Position numbers and translations under genes: made by a program
Shown: positions 60,165 through 64,000 of the stretch, piece after piece
Layout of the letters: every line of letters starts with the position of its first letter
How positions within the stretch are numbered: the first letter of the stretch is position 1
The notes under the pieces: generated by a model
The model's database searches: none
Told to the model about the DNA's origin: nothing
The model's input: only the letters and a program-made list of their open reading frames with translations
From: Pestalotiopsis fici W106-1
Taxonomy: Eukaryota > Ascomycota > Sordariomycetes > Amphisphaeriales > Sporocadaceae
Direction: 5' to 3'
Length of the DNA stretch: 64,000 nucleotides
Assembly (NCBI RefSeq): GCF_000516985.1
Contig: NW_006917093.1
Span: 5,179,013-5,243,012 of the forward strand

Positions 60165-60736
60165 CACTACGATGTTAAATAGTAATCTGGACTGGTCAAA
60201 AAACCCCTTGTGAAAGCAAAGGTCAAGTTGAAATTTGCGCAAGATTGGAAGAAGCCACAAGACATTATCTAAAGCACATGAACTTTTGATTTGATTTCTT
60301 AAGAGCTGATCCCGTACTATAAATATAATACGCATACCGATATGGTGATCCATGGTCCAATAGGCCGTATCCCTAGTGTCACCCATATACTTTGGTGTCC
60401 AGAGTGTCTTTCGTAGTCTTATCAAGACCGGAACATTGTGCTCGGTTGTCTCGTACCGTTTGTTCACGATGAGTATCTTGCAGGTCGGAGCCATAACCCA
60501 TCGATCGGTACCTTGATCCTCCTGCGGGGGTATACAATTGCACATCTTCCAACCCGCAAGTGGCGAATTGCTTTCTGCTCAATGCTTGTCGGTCAAAGTT
60601 TTTCCGTAGCGCTGCCTCTGAACTGGTATCTCTCGCTACCCAGGCGAGGAACAGAGGATCCAGGCGCTTTTCTTCTGCCCGTATTTTCTAAATTCGAAAT
60701 AAGTAAGAAATAAGAGATGAGTAAGTTTCTCCCACT
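60165..60736. other. Convergent 3' flanks of 2EXR gene and OPI10
   Basis: No gene. AT-richer between 60180 and 60350, consistent with transcript ends. Confidence 0.7.
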
Positions 60737-61375
60737 TCAATCTGTCTCCCTCTCCAGGAAGCTGGGATCTGATCTGACCCTGCTCTCGAACTTCTTCCAC
60801 CACTCTTCGAATGCACGCAGCGGCACAACCTCGGTGCCGCCGGCCTGCCCACTGAAACTGGCCAGGAAGTTGAAGGCATTCTTGATGATGCGCTGCGCAA
60901 GAACCTGCGTCGACGGCTGCTGGCCGCCGCCCGATGCCGCCCCGCCGGCCTTGACCAGCTCGCCGCCTCCACTACCCGCCCTGGCAGCCTGCTGCTCCTC
61001 GATCCTCTGGGCGACGCTGCCGGCGTCCTCGACGCTGACGCCAATGACGACGCCCTGCTGGCCGCCGCCGAGCTTGAAGACGGCGCTCTCCTTGCCAGGG
61101 CCGACGCCGCCGAGGAAGCGCGTGGCCGGCGGGGCGGTGCCGGCGGCCAGGGCCTCGGGGTTGGTGATGAGGTAAATGGCGGCGGCCGTGTCCGGGGGCA
61201 GCGCCACGCCGGGCAGCAGGAACACAGAGAGGTGGGAGAAGGGCTTGGGGTTGGCCGGCGTGGTCGAGGGGATCACGTAGAGAAAGGAGCCCGGCCCGGG
61301 AATGGACGAGGGCGCCGTCATCAGCGGGTGGCCGGCCGGTAACAGGCCAAAGAGAGGTTGTTGCTGGTCCGCCAT
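60737..61375 (-). CDS. OPI10: OPI10/Hikeshi family Hsp70 nuclear import carrier
   Basis: Single exon, 212 aa, the size of Hikeshi proteins (about 200 aa), which carry Hsp70 into the nucleus under heat stress; the yeast homologue is Opi10. The N-terminal half has the family pattern: MADQQQPLFGLLPAGHPL, then SHLSVFLLPGVALPPDTAAAIYL, then TRFLGGVGPGKESAVFKL. A Gly/Gln/Ala-rich low-complexity linker (about residues 130-150) follows. The C-terminal domain has LAQRIIKNAFNFLASFSG and the closing FEEWWKKFESRVRSDPSFL, matching the family's conserved end. Very high GC, notably in the linker. Confidence 0.92.
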   Translation of the reverse strand: MADQQQPLFGLLPAGHPLMTAPSSIPGPGSFLYVIPSTTPANPKPFSHLSVFLLPGVALPPDTAAAIYLITNPEALAAGTAPPATRFLGGVGPGKESAVFKLGGGQQGVVIGVSVEDAGSVAQRIEEQQAARAGSGGGELVKAGGAASGGGQQPSTQVLAQRIIKNAFNFLASFSGQAGGTEVVPLRAFEEWWKKFESRVRSDPSFLERETD

Positions 61376-61980
61376 TTTTCTGCTTGTCCCCGGATACGTG
61401 GGTATAATGTGTAGATGTATATAAAATTCAAGGAAAGATTCTATAATGAAAACAAAGCAGACAGAATTGTGCCGAATGGAATATCAAGCTGGTTGTGCTT
61501 ATAGCTCATGACATTGAGTTCATATTCCAGTTGCTGAGCGCGAGCTGAGCTGAGGGTAATCAACCTCATATAATGAAATAGATGGACTACCTAAATGCAG
61601 CGATGTCGCGAGCTGTAGCTCGAATCTTCGACGTAGCAGAGCAAAGAAATTGGCGTCACCTACCTAGGTTTGTAGCTGCACTGCACTCACTAATTGGGAC
61701 ACTGAAGCCCAGAGCCCCCACCAATACCATTCATCCATCACCCCGCCATTCAAGCCAAGCAAGGGAGAAAGGCCTGGGTAAGGGCCAAGCTGCATGTGCC
61801 AGATCCATCCCGCCCTGCCTGCGCTGCACTGCACCTTTTCAGCCGGTTGCAGATTCCAGATCGAGGTACGTCGACCAAGACCACCGTATTTTTACAGATG
61901 ACTGCATATGCTCGTTGAGGAATCTGGCTCATCATCCTGTCTTCGCCTAAGCAGTGATTCACACGAGCTGGAGAGCGCCC
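61376..61980. other. Divergent intergenic OPI10 / Nudix gene
   Basis: 605 bp between divergent starts, carrying both promoters. A CACCTACCTAGG word is at about 61658-61669. No coding signal on its own. Confidence 0.65.
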
Positions 61981-63373
61981 ATGGTATTTTCCGGGCGGCT
62001 TTGGTCACGTCCTCGTCTTCTTCTTGGGAACCAGTATAAAAACGCAACAACGACGACCCAGTTGCTTGGCTCCTTCACCAAAGCTTATACTATTTCCCGT
62101 TTGTCATACTCGACATTGACTGGGCACGTGAGGCCGCACACAGCATCAGCAACAGCAGCAGCATCTAGCATCGATTCGCAAATTCGCCTTCCTTCATTGC
62201 GTATCAGACATTTTTCCAGTTTTGAAATATCATCAACCAAGAGCGGCGCTTCTTTGCACAAGAACAAGCAACATCCATTTGCACACATATTTAGCAAAAT
62301 GGCACCTCTGAGCAACCTCGACCTTGCCAAGCAGGTGGATGTGTAAGTGTTCGATTTCGCAGACCCTCAGGTCTCTTGCACCGTATACTCAACCATGTCT
62401 TGCCAGTTTCCCATATGATCAAGATGGCATCCTGAAAGCATTCCCAGAACCTCTGTACACCTTGATCCACCGCATCTCTACAGGCAAGGATATCACGCTT
62501 GGATATATGCACCCACCCGTGGTACAGTCGCTCCTCTCCATCCCCGAGTCTATCCGGGGGGCTGTAGACGTGGACTCCGAGGCACGCACCATCCGCGCCT
62601 TTGATCTGCCTACCGAGGCTGAACGCACCAAGGTCGTCGGCGACGTGATGCAGTACTGGCGGACCCAAGGCACCTGGGAAATTATCAAGAAGTGGAGAAA
62701 CGAGCCGTGGCCCGTTTACAGCACCGACGATGGAGAACTGCTTTACAGTGTCGAGAGAGCAGGCGCTGGATTGCTCGGCGTGATGCGCTACGGCGTTCAC
62801 ATGACGGCATATGTCAAGGATGACGGGGTCAAGCACGGGATCCGGGTTTGGGTCCCGAGGCGCGCCAGCAACAAGAGCAACTACCCCAGCATGTTGGACA
62901 ATACGGTCGCCGGAGGCTTGATGACAGCCGAGGACCCCTACGAGTGCATTATTCGCGAGTCTGATGAGGAAGCTGATTTGCCAGAGTCCCTGATGAGGGA
63001 AAGGTGCCAGCTCGCCGGTACAGTCGTTTATGTTTACGTGACGGACGAGAGGGCTGGTGGAGAAAAGGATCTCATTTATCCCGAGACTCAATGGGTCTAT
63101 GATATTGAGCTACCTGCTGATGTCAAGCCAACACCCAAGGACGGCGAGGTTCAGGAATTTTATCTGTGGACTGTGGACGAGATACAGGAGGCCATGGCCC
63201 GGGGAGAGTTCAAGCCGAACTGCGCCGTGGTGCTCCTGGACTTCTTTATGCGCAGAGGGATCCTGACCCGGGAGAACGAGCCGGACTATGACGAGATACT
63301 CCAGAGGATGCACAGGAAGACGCCCTTCCCTGGTCCGCACAACACGGAGGCCCCGTCCATGTCGCTCCAATAA
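61981..63373 (+). CDS. Nudix hydrolase with DUF4743 (Tnr3/YJR142W-like), with mitochondrial-type leader
   Basis: Exons 61981-62342 and 62407-63373 give 442 aa; a shorter form from the ATG at 62299 (MAPLSNLDLAKQVD) would have 336 aa. The intron has a GTAAGT donor and CAG acceptor, joining QVDV to FPYDQDG. The core has the DUF4743 N-domain, then a Nudix box GGLMTAEDPYECIIRESDEE in which the usual Gly after the REUxEE part is Asp, as often seen in this subfamily. Relatives include plant NUDT20/24-type enzymes and the Nudix part of S. pombe Tnr3, which act on damaged thiamine diphosphate; the substrate here is inferred, not shown. The leader of 106 residues is rich in Arg, Ser and Thr and almost free of acidic residues (SRPRLLLGNQYKNATTTT; RLPSLRIRHFSSF), like a mitochondrial presequence. 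Confidence 0.9.
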
Positions 63374-63627
63374 TCTCGCACGATTTGTTGAGAAGAAGAT
63401 CCAGTACGAGCCCTTGGTCTCCTCAGAATTAAGAACATAATTTAAGCACACAGAGCCTTCTGTGATTTTCCGTACGCCTGAACGCCAAGTCTAACTCCCT
63501 TCTCACCATCGCGTGGGCCTCCGAATGCCATGTGTCGTTACACCCCTGTTTGGTATATCCGCGCTGCGTGTGGTTTTCCCTTTTCATGCTGAAGCGGAAA
63601 CGAACACCTTTTCTACGTCGAGATCTT

Positions 63628-64000
63628 CTATTTCTTGACCAGCAGATAGGTGTTGTCGACTCGCAGAGGGAGAAGCTTCTTGGAAGGTCCCTCAAGCATC
63701 ATGAGCAGACCGCCAAATGAAATGTATGCCTTGCTATAAGTTTGAGGGCGAGTCAGCGGCCGATTCAATGGCGTGGCGTTTCTGGAATGAAAATGTTCCA
63801 AGTTTCCAAAACTCACATGCTCTGACCATCAGCACCATCCTCAAACTTGTAAATCTTGCCGTGGCACACGTAGTCGTAGTTGTCCGCCAGGCTGGCCGTC
63901 TCGGTACCGGCCTTGACGTCCCGCCAGCCGCGCTCCTCCTCGCCAGCCTTGCCGTCGAGGCTCAGGGTGGTGGCGAGCACGACGCTCAGCGGGTCGCCCA
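63628..64000 (-). CDS. RPB8: RPB8, shared RNA polymerase I/II/III subunit (3' part)
   Basis: The 3' end of a minus-strand gene that continues beyond the right edge. The exon running off the window (63817-64000) encodes GDPLSVVLATTLSLDG, then NYDYVCHGKIYKFEDG. Intron 63734-63816 (GTGAGT donor, TAG acceptor) follows. The last exon, 63628-63733, encodes KAYISFGGLLMMLEGPSKKL, then LRVDNTYLLVKK and a stop. The pair YDYVxxGKIYKFE and SFGGLLMMLEG with a C-terminal NTYLLVKK is diagnostic for Rpb8, the OB-fold subunit common to all three nuclear RNA polymerases. The missing N-terminal part lies outside the window. Confidence 0.93.

Noticed and set aside
1..64000. tRNA genes, looked for by B-box-like GGTTCRANNCC words on both strands
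   Set aside because: The few partial matches have no matching acceptor stem or A-box at the right distance. A covariance-model scan would be decisive.

Overview
The window is nuclear DNA of a filamentous ascomycete (Pezizomycotina). A Sordariomycete, probably Hypocreales, fits best. The evidence is many short introns (about 45-80 nt; one of about 220 nt) with GTAAGT/GTGAGT donors, CTAAC-type branch sites and TAG/CAG acceptors. The gene set is fungal (Zn(II)2Cys6 factor, 2EXR protein, DHA2 transporter, GPI-anchored wall protein, ANP1 mannosyltransferase), and there is an AT-rich block with the CpA/TpG depletion expected of repeat-induced point mutation (RIP). I saw no tRNA, rRNA or CRISPR array. 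Gene models were built by hand from splice signals and reading-frame continuity; all multi-exon totals given are whole codon numbers.

Layout. 1-3.3 kb: no gene. 3.3-4.0 kb: GPI-anchored Ser/Thr-rich wall protein (-). 5.7-8.5 kb: MCM3 replicative helicase subunit (-), with three ACGCG-core boxes upstream. 9.2-14.4 kb: Gea/GBF1-type Sec7 Arf-GEF, 8 exons (-). 15.7-17.4 kb: ANP1 mannan polymerase subunit, 5 exons (-). 18.9-20.8 kb: DHA2 MFS transporter, 6 exons (-). 21.75-24.62 kb: RIP-degraded DNA transposon with perfect 41-bp terminal inverted repeats and a TA target duplication. 26.9-27.4 kb: small Ser/Asp-rich orphan (+). 28.0-28.7 kb: 222-aa orphan (-) whose stop codon lies in the loop of a 19-bp hairpin. 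29.1-30.7 kb: FAD monooxygenase (-). 35.3-37.7 kb: Zn(II)2Cys6 regulator (-). 37.7-44.5 kb: 6.8 kb without a recognisable gene. 44.5-46.4 kb: ULA1, NEDD8 E1 regulatory subunit (-), divergent from HEI10, a meiotic RING E3 (+, 47.2-48.6 kb). 49.1-50.7 kb: acidic coiled-coil protein (+). 50.7-55.6 kb: no gene, hairpin-rich at its left end. 55.6-57.8 kb: Golgi apyrase YND1 (+). 58.2 kb: 100-N assembly gap in a GA microsatellite. 58.9-60.2 kb: 2EXR protein (+). 60.7-61.4 kb: OPI10/Hikeshi (-). 62.0-63.4 kb: Nudix hydrolase with a mitochondrial-type leader (+). 63.6-64.0 kb: 3' part of RPB8 (-), running off the window.

Most genes are housekeeping: replication, Golgi traffic, Golgi glycosylation and nucleotide turnover, neddylation, meiosis, transcription. 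ANP1, YND1 and the Arf-GEF all serve the Golgi but are not adjacent. The stretch from 18.8 to 37.7 kb looks accessory: transporter, dead transposon, two orphans, oxidoreductase and pathway-type regulator. No biosynthetic backbone enzyme is present, so it cannot be called a metabolite cluster. No clearly new multi-gene system was found. The best leads are the stop-codon hairpin, the TIR/RIP element, the two-start Nudix gene and the ULA1/HEI10 shared promoter region.
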